Assembly (NCBI RefSeq): GCF_024806835.1
Contig: NZ_JANTYU010000005.1
Location: 241,959 to 305,958 of the forward strand
Length of the DNA: 64,000 nt
Source of the DNA: Xanthomonas sp. 3793
GTDB lineage: Bacteria; Pseudomonadota; Gammaproteobacteria; Xanthomonadales; Xanthomonadaceae
Direction of reading: 5' to 3'
This document shows, one piece after another, positions 1 to 10,300 of this stretch (within the stretch, counting starts at the first letter, position 1; every line of letters starts with the position of its first letter). Below the pieces are notes generated by a model. The model was not told the origin of the DNA and ran no database searches. It saw only the letters and a list, made by a program, of their open reading frames with translations. Position numbers and translations under genes: made by a program.

Positions 1-211
1 TGATGACCTGGCTGGCCCCGCTGGGCGCGTTGATGGTGCCGGTGCCGCCGGCGATGCTGCCGCCGGTGGGTAGTTGCGTGCTGGCCACCTGCGCGACGGC
101 AGGCGCGCTGAGCGTGAACGCGGCGGCCAGCGCCAGCGCCAGTGGCGATCGACGCAGCAGGCGTTCGGAGCTGCGGGCTGCAACGATGGAAGCGATGTGG
201 TTGGCGTGCAT
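1..211 (-). CDS. TpsA exoprotein (filamentous haemagglutinin type), 5' end only
   Basis: The first 70 codons of a secreted two-partner exoprotein, running off the left edge. The N-terminus has a long signal peptide: a basic start (RSSERLLRRS) followed by a hydrophobic Ala/Leu stretch ending in APAVAQ. It continues with TQLPTGGSIAGGTGTINAP, which resembles the start of a TPS haemagglutination-activity domain. The ATG at 211 lies 11 nt behind the stop of the transporter gene with a GAGGGA-like ribosome site, so the two genes are an operon in the usual B-then-A order. In this family TpsA crosses the outer membrane through its TpsB partner and acts as an adhesin or toxin carrier. Only the N-terminus is visible, so its size and activity are unknown. 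Confidence 0.8.
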   Translation of the reverse strand, partial: MHANHIASIVAARSSERLLRRSPLALALAAAFTLSAPAVAQVASTQLPTGGSIAGGTGTINAPSGASQVI

Positions 212-222
212 GCGCAGATCCC

Positions 223-1908
223 TCAGAAGGTGAAGCCGAAACGCGTGTAGATGCGGGCGTCGTCGCGTCCATCGGACGCATCGCGGCTTCCGGTCGGCAG
301 TGCGGCGGTGAGGCGCCATTCGAAATTGGCGTACTGCGGCAGGCGGAAGGTGAAACCGACGCCGGCGGCATCGAACGTGGATGGCGCGACCGCACCGTTG
401 GCCGCGTAGACGCGCGCGTGGTCGGCGAACACGTCCAGCTCCAGCAGTTCGCGCCACGGGCGGCCGTTGAACGGCGAGGCGGCATCGGCAAAGCCGGGCG
501 CATCGACGTGATATTCCAGCGCGGCGTAATAGCCGCGATCGCCCAATGCATCGGACACCGGATAGGCGCGCACGCTGTCCGGCCCGCCCACGGCGAACTG
601 CTCCAGCGGCGCCAGCGTGTCGTCGCTGTATTGGCCGCTGAACTTGAAATACAGGCGCTGGGTGCGGCTGAGGTATTGCAGGCGCGTGTAGGACAACCGC
701 GTCAGGGTGAAGTGGCTGTCGCGGTCGGGGCTGACCAGATCCGGATCGGCCGAGCCATCGCGCAAGGCCTGGCGCACGCTGAGCTGCAGCAGGTCCACGC
801 CGCGCCAGCGCAGATCGGTGCGGCGCAGCGAGGCGCCGAGTTCGGCCACGTCGAAGGATTGGTCCGACAGCGTGACGCCGGCCGCATCCAGCCGCGATTT
901 CTCGCGCAGGTAGCGCGCCGAGCCTTGCAGCTGCAGCAGATCGTGGTTGATGAATTTCCAGTCGGCGCCGGCATACACCACCGACGTGGGGCCCTTGAGG
1001 CCGAGCCGGGCGAACACGCCGTTGCGCACCTCCAGCTCGCTGCGGCTGGCGCCGACCACCGCGCTCAGGCCCGACACCTGCCCTACCGGCAGCGCATACG
1101 ACAACGCACCGATCTGGCTCTGCCGCGGCGCCAACGAATAGGCGTAGTTGGCGGCGAACACATCGCCCAGCCCGAGCGGGCTGTTCCAGGTGATGCCGGC
1201 CTGGGCGCGATAGCGGCCGGTGAGTTCGGTGCCGTAGTTGTTGCCGCCCAGGCTGATCACGTACGGGCGCGCGGCTTCGCTGGCGACCAGGACCACGTCG
1301 GTCTCGCCGGCGTTCTGGCCCGGTTGCAGTACCGACGATAGCGACACACCGGGCAGATCGCGTGCGTACAGCAGCGCGGTGTCCACGTCCTGCTTGCGCA
1401 GCGGGCGGCCCTGCAGCTGGCGCAGCGGCGCCGACAAGGTGTTGCCGCGATAGCGCGCAGCACCTTGCACGGTGACCTGGCCGATCCGGCCTTCGAGCAC
1501 GCGGATCTCGATCACCTGGTCCGGGCCGGGGGTCTGCGCCGGCAGGTAGGCGGTGCTGACGATGAAGCCGGCGCTGCGATAGGCCTGGGTGACGGTGTCG
1601 GCCACCGCCTGCAGCTGGTCGAAGCGCAGCGCCACCACCGGCTGGCCCTGCGCCAGCGCGGCGAACGCGGCATCGGCCACCGCCTGCACGCGCGCCGGAT
1701 CGATGCCCGCCTCGGGGTAGTTGCCCACATCGCGCACGCGAAAGCCGCGCACGGGCAAGGTGGCTGCGGCATCGCCGCGATCCTTCACCGCCGGCAGCGT
1801 GGCGGCGCCTGCGGGCGCGACATCGGAGGCGCTGTGGTCCTGCGCCCGCGCAGGTGCGGCCAGCAACAGGCACGCGGACAGCGCCGCGGCCAGACACGTC
1901 ATACGCAT
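223..1908 (-). CDS. TpsB outer-membrane transporter (ShlB/FhaC/HecB family)
   Basis: A 561-residue Omp85-superfamily pore that exports the TpsA protein encoded immediately downstream. The product begins with a signal peptide (hydrophobic LAAALSACLLLAAPARA). A POTRA region follows at about residues 55-190, and then a beta-barrel ending in the sequence TRFGFTF with a terminal aromatic residue. The motif GGPDSVRAYP near residue 440 corresponds to the conserved loop-6 VRGY-like motif that sits in the pore. Length is normal for FhaC-like proteins. The start at 1908 overlaps by 10 nt the end of a small gene that follows ppkA, so T6SS transcription could run into this operon. ATG codons occur at 1908 and 1902 and cannot be separated from sequence alone. 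Confidence 0.88.
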   Translation of the reverse strand: MRMTCLAAALSACLLLAAPARAQDHSASDVAPAGAATLPAVKDRGDAAATLPVRGFRVRDVGNYPEAGIDPARVQAVADAAFAALAQGQPVVALRFDQLQAVADTVTQAYRSAGFIVSTAYLPAQTPGPDQVIEIRVLEGRIGQVTVQGAARYRGNTLSAPLRQLQGRPLRKQDVDTALLYARDLPGVSLSSVLQPGQNAGETDVVLVASEAARPYVISLGGNNYGTELTGRYRAQAGITWNSPLGLGDVFAANYAYSLAPRQSQIGALSYALPVGQVSGLSAVVGASRSELEVRNGVFARLGLKGPTSVVYAGADWKFINHDLLQLQGSARYLREKSRLDAAGVTLSDQSFDVAELGASLRRTDLRWRGVDLLQLSVRQALRDGSADPDLVSPDRDSHFTLTRLSYTRLQYLSRTQRLYFKFSGQYSDDTLAPLEQFAVGGPDSVRAYPVSDALGDRGYYAALEYHVDAPGFADAASPFNGRPWRELLELDVFADHARVYAANGAVAPSTFDAAGVGFTFRLPQYANFEWRLTAALPTGSRDASDGRDDARIYTRFGFTF

Positions 1909-2336
1909 ACGTCACTTACCCCTGAAAACATCCGTTGTCGCGCAGACCCCACGTCCCGTGCTGCGCATGCGGCGGTCGGCATGCCTGCATGGAGATCGGC
2001 GTGGTTGTGCTCGCCTCTGACTGAACGCCGGTCGAACCCTGGCGTACATTTATGGAATGTTAGCAACATTAGTGCGACGACGGTCACTGTTACGACAATT
2101 GCCGTGGCACGACTGCGCAATTGGCTGACGCGATCACGCTGCCGCGGCGGGCTGGAGCGGTCGTCAAGCAGCCGCGGCTGCGGGTTGCGCAAGGTCGTCC
2201 CCTGCGCCTGGCGCGCGGCGTCCAGCACGCTGCGCCGACGGGCGCGGTACTGCGCGCGATCGATCTGGCCCAGCTGGTGCGCCTGGGCCAGCGCATGCAG
2301 CTGGGCGTTGGCCGGGTGCTGCGTGCTGCCGCTCAT
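1899..2336 (-). CDS. Small membrane protein at the end of the ppkA operon (SHOCT-like N-terminus)
   Basis: A 145-residue protein of unknown function. Its ATG at 2336 shares the ATGA overlap with the stop of the ppkA-like kinase gene, which is strong evidence for a translated, co-transcribed gene. Residues about 14-42 (LHALAQAHQLGQIDRAQYRA and following) look like a SHOCT-type short helical motif. One hydrophobic segment (TAIVVTVTVVALMLL, about residues 78-93) would span the membrane. The C-terminal 50 residues have odd composition and run 10 nt into the start of the tpsB gene, so the true 3' end may have been extended by mutation. A role in the T6SS is inferred only from position. Confidence 0.6.
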   Translation of the reverse strand: MSGSTQHPANAQLHALAQAHQLGQIDRAQYRARRRSVLDAARQAQGTTLRNPQPRLLDDRSSPPRQRDRVSQLRSRATAIVVTVTVVALMLLTFHKCTPGFDRRSVRGEHNHADLHAGMPTAACAARDVGSARQRMFSGVSDVCV

Positions 2337-5300
2337 GGCAGCTCCCGCAGCACGCGAAAGCCCACGTCCGGTTGCGCCGAGCCGTTGTCGGCGCGGCTGG
2401 CCTGCACGGTGCAATCGGACCAGTAACTGGCGAAGCTGCCGCCGCGCGCCTGCACGCCCGCGCCGCTGGAGACCCACTCCCAGACATTGCCGGTGAGGTT
2501 GATCAGCCCCCAGGGATTGGCATCGCGGCCGCGCGCCGACACCGGCGCGCGTACCGTATCGGCGGCGCTGGCGGTGGGCGGCACGCAGTTGCTGTCCTCG
2601 GCCTGGCGCCAGTTGGCCGCGGCCTGCGCGGCATGCAGCCATTCGGCATCGCTGGGCAGGCGATAGCGCCAGCCGCCGCTGCCGATGGTCAACCAGCGCA
2701 GATAGGCACGGGCCTGGGTCAGGCTGATGTTGCGCACCGGTGCACGCGCCAGTTCGGGCGTGCTGGCGGCCTGCGCGGTGCAGCGGCCGGTGGCCTGGCA
2801 GAACAGGTTGAAATCGGCCACCGCCACCTCGCCGCGCGACAGCGCATACGGCTTGCCGCCGCCGATGCCGGGCACCACCACCAGCATCGGGCCGCGGGTG
2901 TCGCCCAGCGTATCGAAACAGGCCGCGCCACGGCCGGGCAGGCCGGCACCGCCGCAGGGGTCAGGGCCGGTAGGCACCGGCGGCAGGCTGGTGTCGTCGT
3001 CCACGCTTACGGGCAAGGTGGCAGTAGCCGTGGTGCCGCGCGCTGCACCGGTGGTGGCATTGGTGGGCTTGGCCGTGGATTTGCCGCGCGCTGGTTTTGT
3101 TGTCGAGGTGGGCGCCGTTGCATCGGTGGCGCTGCCGGCGGGCACGCTGTCGGATGCGGGCGCATCGACGGCAGGCGCACGTTGCAGGCGTGCGGACAGC
3201 GTGCCTTCGGGCAGTTGCCCGGCGGCTTTCATCTGCGCTTCCAGTTGCGCCATCGCAGTGGCATCGCTGCGATACAGGGCCTGCAGGCGCTGCCCCAGTT
3301 GCTGGCGTTGGTTGGCCGGCAGATTGGCGGCGCTCATCACCGCCGCGATCGCCGCGTAGCGTGCCTGCGCACTACGCAGTTCGGCACGTTGGCCGAGCAT
3401 CTGCACTGCTTGCGCAAGCAGGTCGGCGGCCTGTGCATAACGGCCCTGCGCGAACGCATCGCCGGCGTTGTTGCGATACACCTGCGAGAGCAGTTGCGGG
3501 CCTTCGCTGCCCAGCAATGGATGGCTCGGTTGCAGCGTGCGGATACGCGCCAAGGCATCGCGGGTTTTGCCCAGATCGTTGGCGGCGGCAGCGCGGCGCA
3601 GCGATTCCACCCGCCCTTCCACTTCGGCCTCGGCGCTTTCGCGTGCCAGTGCCTGTTGCAGCTGTTGATCCAGTGTCTGCAAACGTGTGCGCTGGGCGAG
3701 CAAGGTGCTGGATTGCGGAGCCAGCTCCAGCCCGAAGTCGACCAGGGCCTGCGCGCCGGCCAGCTGCGCCGGGTCGCTTTGCGGGGCGACCACGCCGCTG
3801 ATGGCCGCGGCCACTGCGCTGGCCTGTCTGCTGCGCTCGGTGGCCGGCAAGGCGGCCAGTGCAGCCGCGATGCGACCGCGCCAGGCCGGATCGGTGCCCG
3901 GGCGTGCCAGATCCGCTGCCAGCGTCTGACGTGCGCTGCTGGCATCGCGCGGCAATGCAGCCACCGCGCTGCGTTTGGCTTGCTGCTCGGCCACCGCGAC
4001 CTCGGCGCTGCGCAATTGCAGGCGCAACGACTCGGGGAAGGCGGCGCGCGCCTGATCGATCTCGGCCCGCGCGCTGGTGAGCTGCCCCGCCGCAACCGCC
4101 TGCGCAACGGCGTCATCCAGCCGTACTTCCAGCGCGGCGTGATGCAACAAGCTGCTGCCCGGGTCGATGCGGCGCACCTGGTCGAGCGTGGCCAGGGCGT
4201 TGTCGGCCTGGTTGCGGAACAACAGTCCGGCGTCGAGTTGACGATTGAGCGTGGTGTCCAGCGCATTGAGGCGCTGGTTCTTCTCGCGCTCGATGGTCTG
4301 CCGGCGCGCATCCAGCGCCGGCGAATACAGCCGCAAGCGATCACGCAGGGCAAAGACCTGCAGCGCGCCGCGGTAATCGTCGCGGCCGTTGGCCGGATTC
4401 CACAACGTGTCCAGACGACGCAGCAGGAAATCTTCGATCAGATCGCTGCGGTCGGTAAGCAGGCGGCGACGGTCGTCCGGCTCCAGGCTGGACAGCGCAT
4501 GCATGGCCTGGGTTTCGTCGCGATAGTGCTGCGGGTCCTGCGCGCCGAAGCGTGCGATGACCTCGGCCAGATGCTGCTGATGCAGGTAGCGCTGCACACC
4601 CCACCCGCCCGTGCCCAGCACCGCCAGCGCGGCGGCGCCGTAGCCGAGCAAAGGCAGCGCGCGTTCGCGCAGCGGCACCTGGCGCAGGCCGTCGAGCAGC
4701 TGGTCCACGCGCTTCAACCGTTGCGCCGCCGGGAACGCCACCGCGGCGCACAGCGTGGCGTACTGGCGCCGGGTCAGGCCGGGCACCGGCGGCGGGCGAC
4801 GGCCATCGCGCAGCGCCACTTCGGCGCTGAGTTTGTCGAACGGGTGCCTGCCGGTGAGCAGTTCGAAACACACGCAGCCCAGCGCGTACAGATCGTCGGC
4901 CGGTGTGGGCGCCTGCCCGCGGATCATTTCCAGGCTGGCGTAGGCCGGCGTCAACGCGCCGAGCGTGGCGGCATCGAACACGGTCTGTTCGCCGGACACG
5001 TCGGCGGCGTGTTTGCCGGCGCGCGCGATGCCGAAGTCGAACACCTTGGCCACGCCTTCGCGGGTGACCATGACGTTGCCGGGCTTGAAGTCCGAGTGCA
5101 CCACGCCGGCGGCATGTGCGCGGATCAGCGCGCGGCCCATGCCGTCGATCAATGGCCAGGCCTGTTTCAGCGGCATGCCGTTGTAGGCCTGTTCGCGGAT
5201 CAGCGTTTTCAGGTCGCTGCCGTCGATGTACTCCATGGTCATGAAGACCAGGGTGCGATCCTTGTCGAAGTCGTACACCCGCACGATGTTGTCGTGCGCC

Positions 5301-6028
5301 AGCTTCTGCGAGCGGCGTGCTTCGCGTTGCAACGCGACCAGCGAATCGGGATGACGGCGGAACTCGTCGCTGAGCACCTTGACGGCCAGCCACGGGTCGC
5401 GATCGCGCGCTTCCACCTTGCGTTCGTCGCGCGCCAGATACACCACGCCCATGCCGCCGCGCCCGAGTTCGCGCTCCAGCAGGAAGCGCCCCTTGAGCAG
5501 GCTGCCGACGCTGGCATGGTCGCCGCCGGCCGCTTCGGCCAGATGCTGCCAACTGGACAGGCTGGCGGTACCTGCAGTGCCGGTACCGGTGCCGGTTTGC
5601 GTGCCCACGCCGGTCTGGGTGCCCAGGCCCAGGCTGGTGAGGCTGGGCAGATCGCCGGGCAGCGGCTGCGCCGGTTGCACGCGGGTGATGTCGTCTTCGA
5701 CCGGCGCAGCAGCGGCGCGGCGCGGCATCACCACGGTGGCATCGTCGTCGACCGGTGGCGCGGACGGCGCAGCGGCTGGCGAGGTTACTGGCGGCGCTGC
5801 CGCTGCGCCCTCGCGCAATGCATCCAGCCGGTGCATCAAGGTGGTGACGGTGACATCGTCCAGCAATTGCTGGCGTTGCAACTGCGACAGCGTTTCCACG
5901 CCGTCGCGGTATTCGGCATCCGGCACGGCCGCGCGCTTGCCCAGCGCGGCCAGCACGGCGTCCAGGTTCAATGCGCCGGTGCGCATGGCGGTGACCAGTT
6001 CGGTCACGGTGGCGGTGTCTTGGTGCAT
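2333..6028 (-). CDS. ppkA: T6SS Ser/Thr protein kinase PpkA-like, with C-terminal FGE-sulfatase domain
   Basis: A 1231-residue kinase of the T6SS threonine-phosphorylation pathway, expected to phosphorylate the FHA protein and so promote apparatus assembly. The kinase domain is at about residues 180-445: glycine loop GRGGMG, Lys217, catalytic loop HSDFKPGN with Asp313, and DFG at 331-333. The usual HRD arginine is Ser. A Thr/Gly-rich linker precedes it. A single membrane segment lies near 459-477, followed by a long helical, probably periplasmic region and a formylglycine-enzyme-like domain in the last 210 residues (YRLPSDAEWLHAA, NLTGNVWEWV, RGGSF, GFRVLREL). The ATG at 6028 is chosen because it sits 4 nt behind pppA; an upstream extension would be translated from the pppA region in another frame. 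Confidence 0.88.
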   Translation of the reverse strand: MHQDTATVTELVTAMRTGALNLDAVLAALGKRAAVPDAEYRDGVETLSQLQRQQLLDDVTVTTLMHRLDALREGAAAAPPVTSPAAAPSAPPVDDDATVVMPRRAAAAPVEDDITRVQPAQPLPGDLPSLTSLGLGTQTGVGTQTGTGTGTAGTASLSSWQHLAEAAGGDHASVGSLLKGRFLLERELGRGGMGVVYLARDERKVEARDRDPWLAVKVLSDEFRRHPDSLVALQREARRSQKLAHDNIVRVYDFDKDRTLVFMTMEYIDGSDLKTLIREQAYNGMPLKQAWPLIDGMGRALIRAHAAGVVHSDFKPGNVMVTREGVAKVFDFGIARAGKHAADVSGEQTVFDAATLGALTPAYASLEMIRGQAPTPADDLYALGCVCFELLTGRHPFDKLSAEVALRDGRRPPPVPGLTRRQYATLCAAVAFPAAQRLKRVDQLLDGLRQVPLRERALPLLGYGAAALAVLGTGGWGVQRYLHQQHLAEVIARFGAQDPQHYRDETQAMHALSSLEPDDRRRLLTDRSDLIEDFLLRRLDTLWNPANGRDDYRGALQVFALRDRLRLYSPALDARRQTIEREKNQRLNALDTTLNRQLDAGLLFRNQADNALATLDQVRRIDPGSSLLHHAALEVRLDDAVAQAVAAGQLTSARAEIDQARAAFPESLRLQLRSAEVAVAEQQAKRSAVAALPRDASSARQTLAADLARPGTDPAWRGRIAAALAALPATERSRQASAVAAAISGVVAPQSDPAQLAGAQALVDFGLELAPQSSTLLAQRTRLQTLDQQLQQALARESAEAEVEGRVESLRRAAAANDLGKTRDALARIRTLQPSHPLLGSEGPQLLSQVYRNNAGDAFAQGRYAQAADLLAQAVQMLGQRAELRSAQARYAAIAAVMSAANLPANQRQQLGQRLQALYRSDATAMAQLEAQMKAAGQLPEGTLSARLQRAPAVDAPASDSVPAGSATDATAPTSTTKPARGKSTAKPTNATTGAARGTTATATLPVSVDDDTSLPPVPTGPDPCGGAGLPGRGAACFDTLGDTRGPMLVVVPGIGGGKPYALSRGEVAVADFNLFCQATGRCTAQAASTPELARAPVRNISLTQARAYLRWLTIGSGGWRYRLPSDAEWLHAAQAAANWRQAEDSNCVPPTASAADTVRAPVSARGRDANPWGLINLTGNVWEWVSSGAGVQARGGSFASYWSDCTVQASRADNGSAQPDVGFRVLRELP

Positions 6029-6032
6029 GCGC

Positions 6033-6749
6033 TCACTCCTGCAGGCGGACGACGACGGCGGTGACGTTGTCGCGCGCCGCCCTGCCCATCGCCAGTTCGA
6101 ACAACCGCGCCAGCAGCGCGCGTGGATCGCCGAAGCGATGGCATTCGGCATCCAGCTCCGGGTCGGGGATTTCCTTGTTGATGCCATCGCTGCACAGCAA
6201 GAATTGCGTACCCGGCAGACTCGGCAGCAGCACCCAGTCGACGAACAACGGCTCCTGCGCGCCCACCGCGCGGGTAAGCACGCCGGCCGCCGCAGCGGCG
6301 GCCTGGGCCGTACCGAACTGGGTGATGTCCTCGCGCACGCCGTGCACGTGATCGCGGGTGAGCTGGCGCAGCAGGCCGCCGTGTTGCGCATAGATACGGC
6401 TGTCGCCGACCCAGCCGCACAGCATGAAATCCGGGTCGTGCACCAGCACCACCACGGTGGTGGCGATCATGTCCACGCGGCGTTGCCGCGCAACCTGCAG
6501 CAGCTCGGCGTTGATCTGCGCCAGGGTGTCGTCGATGGCATCGATGAAGTCGCACAGGTCCGGCGGGCGCACCAATGCGCCCAGCCGCTGCACCAGCAAC
6601 TGGCTGGCGTAATCGCCGGCGCTGTGGCCGCCCAGGCCGTCGGCCACCACCCACAGCCCGGCATCGTCGCGCAGCAGCAGTGCGTCTTCGTTGAGCCGGC
6701 GCACCTTGCCGGTTTCGGTATGCCCCGCAGATTGATACAGCGCGCTCAT
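6033..6749 (-). CDS. pppA: T6SS PP2C-type protein phosphatase PppA
   Basis: A 238-residue phosphatase that should reverse the action of the neighbouring kinase on the FHA scaffold. PP2C metal-binding motifs are all present: RRLNEDALL near the start, VVADGLGGHSAGD, CGWVGDSRIY, CSDGINKE and ARDNVTAVVVR at the end. There is no signal peptide or membrane segment, so it acts in the cytoplasm. The ATG at 6749 overlaps the tagF stop in an ATGA, which fixes the start over an upstream in-frame extension. The kinase gene begins 4 nt after its stop. Kinase plus phosphatase next to an FHA gene is the typical post-translational control cassette of a subset of T6SS loci. Confidence 0.93.
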   Translation of the reverse strand: MSALYQSAGHTETGKVRRLNEDALLLRDDAGLWVVADGLGGHSAGDYASQLLVQRLGALVRPPDLCDFIDAIDDTLAQINAELLQVARQRRVDMIATTVVVLVHDPDFMLCGWVGDSRIYAQHGGLLRQLTRDHVHGVREDITQFGTAQAAAAAAGVLTRAVGAQEPLFVDWVLLPSLPGTQFLLCSDGINKEIPDPELDAECHRFGDPRALLARLFELAMGRAARDNVTAVVVRLQE

Positions 6750-7321
6750 CGGGTGACCTCGGTGATGTCCTCGTCGGCGAGCAGCCAGTCCAGATAGCGC
6801 TCTGCCGTGGGCAGGCCTGCGAGCGCCTGCGCAGCGCCGCCCGGCGGCCACCACAGCGACTGGCCATGCGCTGGTGCATGCGCGGTGGACGGCGTGGCCG
6901 GCACTGCGAGCGCGCGCACGGCGGTGTCGAAGCTCACCGCATCGGTGCGCGCGCGCAGCGCACGGCCCAGGCACGCCGCCGATGCGTCAAACCAGGCCAC
7001 TGCGGGCAGGCAGGCAGGCGGCACCGGCATCGCCACGATCAACGGGAAGCAGCGCCCCACACGGTCTTCGCCCGGGCCCAGCACACCGGCCCAGGCCTGC
7101 GGACCGCACACGCCCGGCCCCAAGGCGAAGGCGCGCATACCGCTGCCGCGATAGGCGCCCGGCCAGCGTTCGCCGAGCTGCTGCCGCACGCTGTCCAGGC
7201 AGCTGGCAAAGTGCGCGTCCCACGGTTGCACGAAGCTGGCCGGCAAGCGCCGCTGCACGAAGTCGCCCACGCCCGGCAACTTGCCGTGGAAGCCGATCTG
7301 ATCGCTCGCCGGCATGGTCAT
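6746..7321 (-). CDS. tagF: T6SS-associated protein TagF
   Basis: A 191-residue TagF-family protein. The N-terminus GFHGKLPGVGDFVQRRLP is the family hallmark, and CFPLIVAMPVP lies further on. In systems where it has been studied, TagF represses T6SS assembly post-translationally, independently of or together with PppA; here the two are separate genes rather than a fusion. The start ATG at 7321 overlaps the tssM stop (ATGA); a second ATG at 7315 is possible. The stop overlaps the pppA start. The chain of 4-base overlaps from tssL through pppA points to translational coupling and fixed stoichiometry. Confidence 0.92.
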   Translation of the reverse strand: MTMPASDQIGFHGKLPGVGDFVQRRLPASFVQPWDAHFASCLDSVRQQLGERWPGAYRGSGMRAFALGPGVCGPQAWAGVLGPGEDRVGRCFPLIVAMPVPPACLPAVAWFDASAACLGRALRARTDAVSFDTAVRALAVPATPSTAHAPAHGQSLWWPPGGAAQALAGLPTAERYLDWLLADEDITEVTR

Positions 7322-10300
7322 CCGCCGCACGCAAACTGCTGGACGTCGCTGTCCAGAAACGGGTGACGCAGGTTGCCCGCGCGCAGCGGCACCTGCACGT
7401 CGTGGCCACCGAGCGCGAAGCTGGCGACGAAGCGCAGGTCGGACGGGTTCTGCAGATGCCCGGCCTGCAACGCGCGAAACAGCGCCCAGTCGCCTTGATA
7501 GTCGAGCGTGCCCAGCGCCACGCCATCGGCACCGAAGGCGGCAATCGACACATGCCCCGGCACCGGGCCGGGCCAGATCATCGGCATGCTTTGCGCCGCA
7601 CCGGGCTGGTAGTCGTACCGCTGGCCTTCGATGTCCAGGGTCAGCCGGGTGACGCCCTCGCCCAGCGTGGGCGCCAGCACGGTAAAGCCCACCTGCGGCA
7701 CCGGGCCGCCGCGAAAGTATTTCTGCCGGATGCGCTGCGCCAGTTGCAGCTGTGCAGGCAGTCCGGGCGCGCCAACCACCGCATCCGGGCCTTGTTTCCA
7801 GCGCCATTGCGGCGCCTGCGTGTCCAGCAGCGGCTGCACGGTGCCGGTGTAGAGCGTATCCAGGCGCCCGCCGGTGCCGAACAATTCGCCAAAATTCTGC
7901 AGCGGAAGGTCTACCTGCGCATCCGGATCGAACGGGTAGCGCCCGCGTACGAAATCGCTGCACACCTCGCCCACCGATTGGCGCACCTGCGCATCCAGCG
8001 CGGCGCGTGCGCCCTGGGTCATCAAGGTCGCGCTGCTGCCGGCCAGAGTCTGCAGCCAGTCGGTCAACGGCGGCGGCAGCTGCGCCATTTCCTGCCGGGC
8101 CAGGGCCAGTTGCGCGTTGGCGGCTGCCGCATCGCCACCGCCTTGCGAGACCACCAGCAACTGCTTGCCGAGTTGATCGAGCACGCCCAGCAGATGATCC
8201 AGCGGTGTGCTGCCGGGTGCACCGGCAGTCAATGCATTGAGCGCCAGGAAGTGCTCGCTGATCGCCGCGCCCGGCAGCGCTGCGTTGGCGGCGGCAGGAT
8301 CGGCAGCGGTGGCCAGCGCGGCGCTCATCGCAGCGCCGCCAGGCAGCGTTGCCGCTGCCGCATTGGCCTTGGCCGCCGCCTTGCCGGCCGCCGCAGCCAC
8401 GGCGCGCTGCGCCGGGTCTGCCGGCGGTGCGCGGTCCATCGCCTGGGTGTGCTCGGCCACCACGCCCAGCAACAACCGTAGCGGCGAGCCGGGGCCGGCC
8501 AGTCTGGCGGCGCTGGCGCTGGCGCCGGCCAGATCGGCCGCCGGGCGCAATTGCAGATCGGCCAGCAGCGCGTCCCAGTAGCGGATGTAGTCGGCCTCGT
8601 AACGCTGGCCGACCTCGCGCACCAACGCGGCCTTGGCGGCCGCGTCCAGCGGCGCACCGCCGAACACCCAATCGTCGCACCCGAAGCGTTCCACCGCCTG
8701 GCCGATGCCATCGCGCTGCAGGCCGGCGAAGACCGGCTGGGTGTACAGCGCCGCCACCGGTGTGGACAGCGCAGTGCCGCTGCGCCGCACGAAGGTATCG
8801 GCCAGCAAGCCCAGCGCCTTGTCCAAGCGCAGCGGCGTGCCGGCCGGCGGTGTCAGCAGCAGGTTGCCGTAGATCAACGTGGACAGATCGGCCGCACGCA
8901 GGCTCGCACGCGCCTGTGCGATGCGTTCGCCATCCAGCGACAGCGCACGCACGCGCCCGGGAGCCTCCAGCAAGGCCTGCAGGTGCGCGCTCACTGCCTG
9001 CTGCTGCGCCACATCGCGCGGAAACAGTTTGCCGGCCTCGATGGCCGCCAGCGCGCTGAGTTGCGCAGGATCCAGATGCTGCGGCTGGCCGAGCATCAGG
9101 TACCCCTTGAGCGTGTAGTAAAGGGCCTGCGGTGCCTGCGCGTTGTCGACCAGACCATCGCGAAAGCGCACCGCCAGCGCCGGCAGCAACGTGGCGTTGA
9201 GCTGGCGCAGATACCCGGCCTGCAGTTCGTCGCCCAGCGTGGCTCCCTGGAACAACCCCATCCGCAGCGACCACGGCGTGCGCTGGCGATACTGGCGTGC
9301 CACCTGCACCACGGCCTGCGTGGCCGCAGCCTGCTGCAGCGTGCGTGCCATGTACTCGGGCATGCTGGTGGCGGCGTTGGGATCGGGCACTGCCGGGCGT
9401 GCCTGCAGTGCCTGACGCACGTGTTGGAGATAGGCGCGATTGCCCAGGTAACTGACGCTCAACCCGGCCAGCAGCGCGCCGCTCAGCAACGCAACGCCGG
9501 CATAGGCGGCCGCCTGCAGCCATGCCATGCGGCGTTGCTGCGTGGGCGGCGTGTTGGCCAGCCCGGATTCGCGCAGCACCACCTCGCGCAGCAAGCGCTC
9601 GACAAAGAACGTGCGGCGTTGCGCGCCGGGGGCGTGCACGCGCGCATCGTCCACACCGAAGGTGCGTGCCACCGCGCCCATCATGCGGTCGATCGGCGTA
9701 CCTTCCTGGGTGCCGGAAGTGAAGTACACCCCGCGCAGCAGCGGCGCCGGCCCGTAGGCGGTGCCGGCAAAGGTGCCTTCGACAAACTGCCGCGCACGTT
9801 CGCCAAGCGCGGCCACCTGCTGCGGAAACGACAGGATCGTCGCACGCCGCAAACGGTCGCGCTCCAGATTCAGCCGCTCGAACAGGCGTGCGCTCAACTG
9901 CTGCTGCAGCAGATTGAATTCCTCTGCAAAACCGCGCGCGGCGCGGCCGTCGAGGGTGTGCGCGAGCGCAAATGTCATGCCCCAGACCTGGCTGCGCTGG
10001 CCGGGCGTGAGATCGTCGAAGAATTCGCCAAAGCCACCGATCAGATCGCACTTGGTAAAGATCAGGTACACCGGCACGCTGGCCTGCAACTGCTCGGCCA
10101 GCTCGTCCAGGCGGCGACGGATCGCCTGCATGTGCGTGTCGCGTTCGCCATCGTCGAGCAGCAACAGGTCGGACATGCTCATGGTCACCAGCACCCCGTT
10201 GAGCGGCCGGCGCGGGCGATGGCGCCGCAGCAGGCGCAGGAAGTCGCGCCAGGCGCCGGCATCGACGGCCTGGTCGGAGTCCTGCGTGGTGTAGCGCCCG

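Noticed and set aside
142..1341. A 399-residue plus-strand frame opposite tpsB
   Set aside because: Shadow of the transporter gene; repeated Gly/Arg/Val composition and no motifs.
2372..6064. A 1230-residue plus-strand reading frame opposite the kinase gene
   Set aside because: It is the antisense shadow of the high-GC ppkA gene; its protein is His/Arg/Gln-rich and without family motifs.
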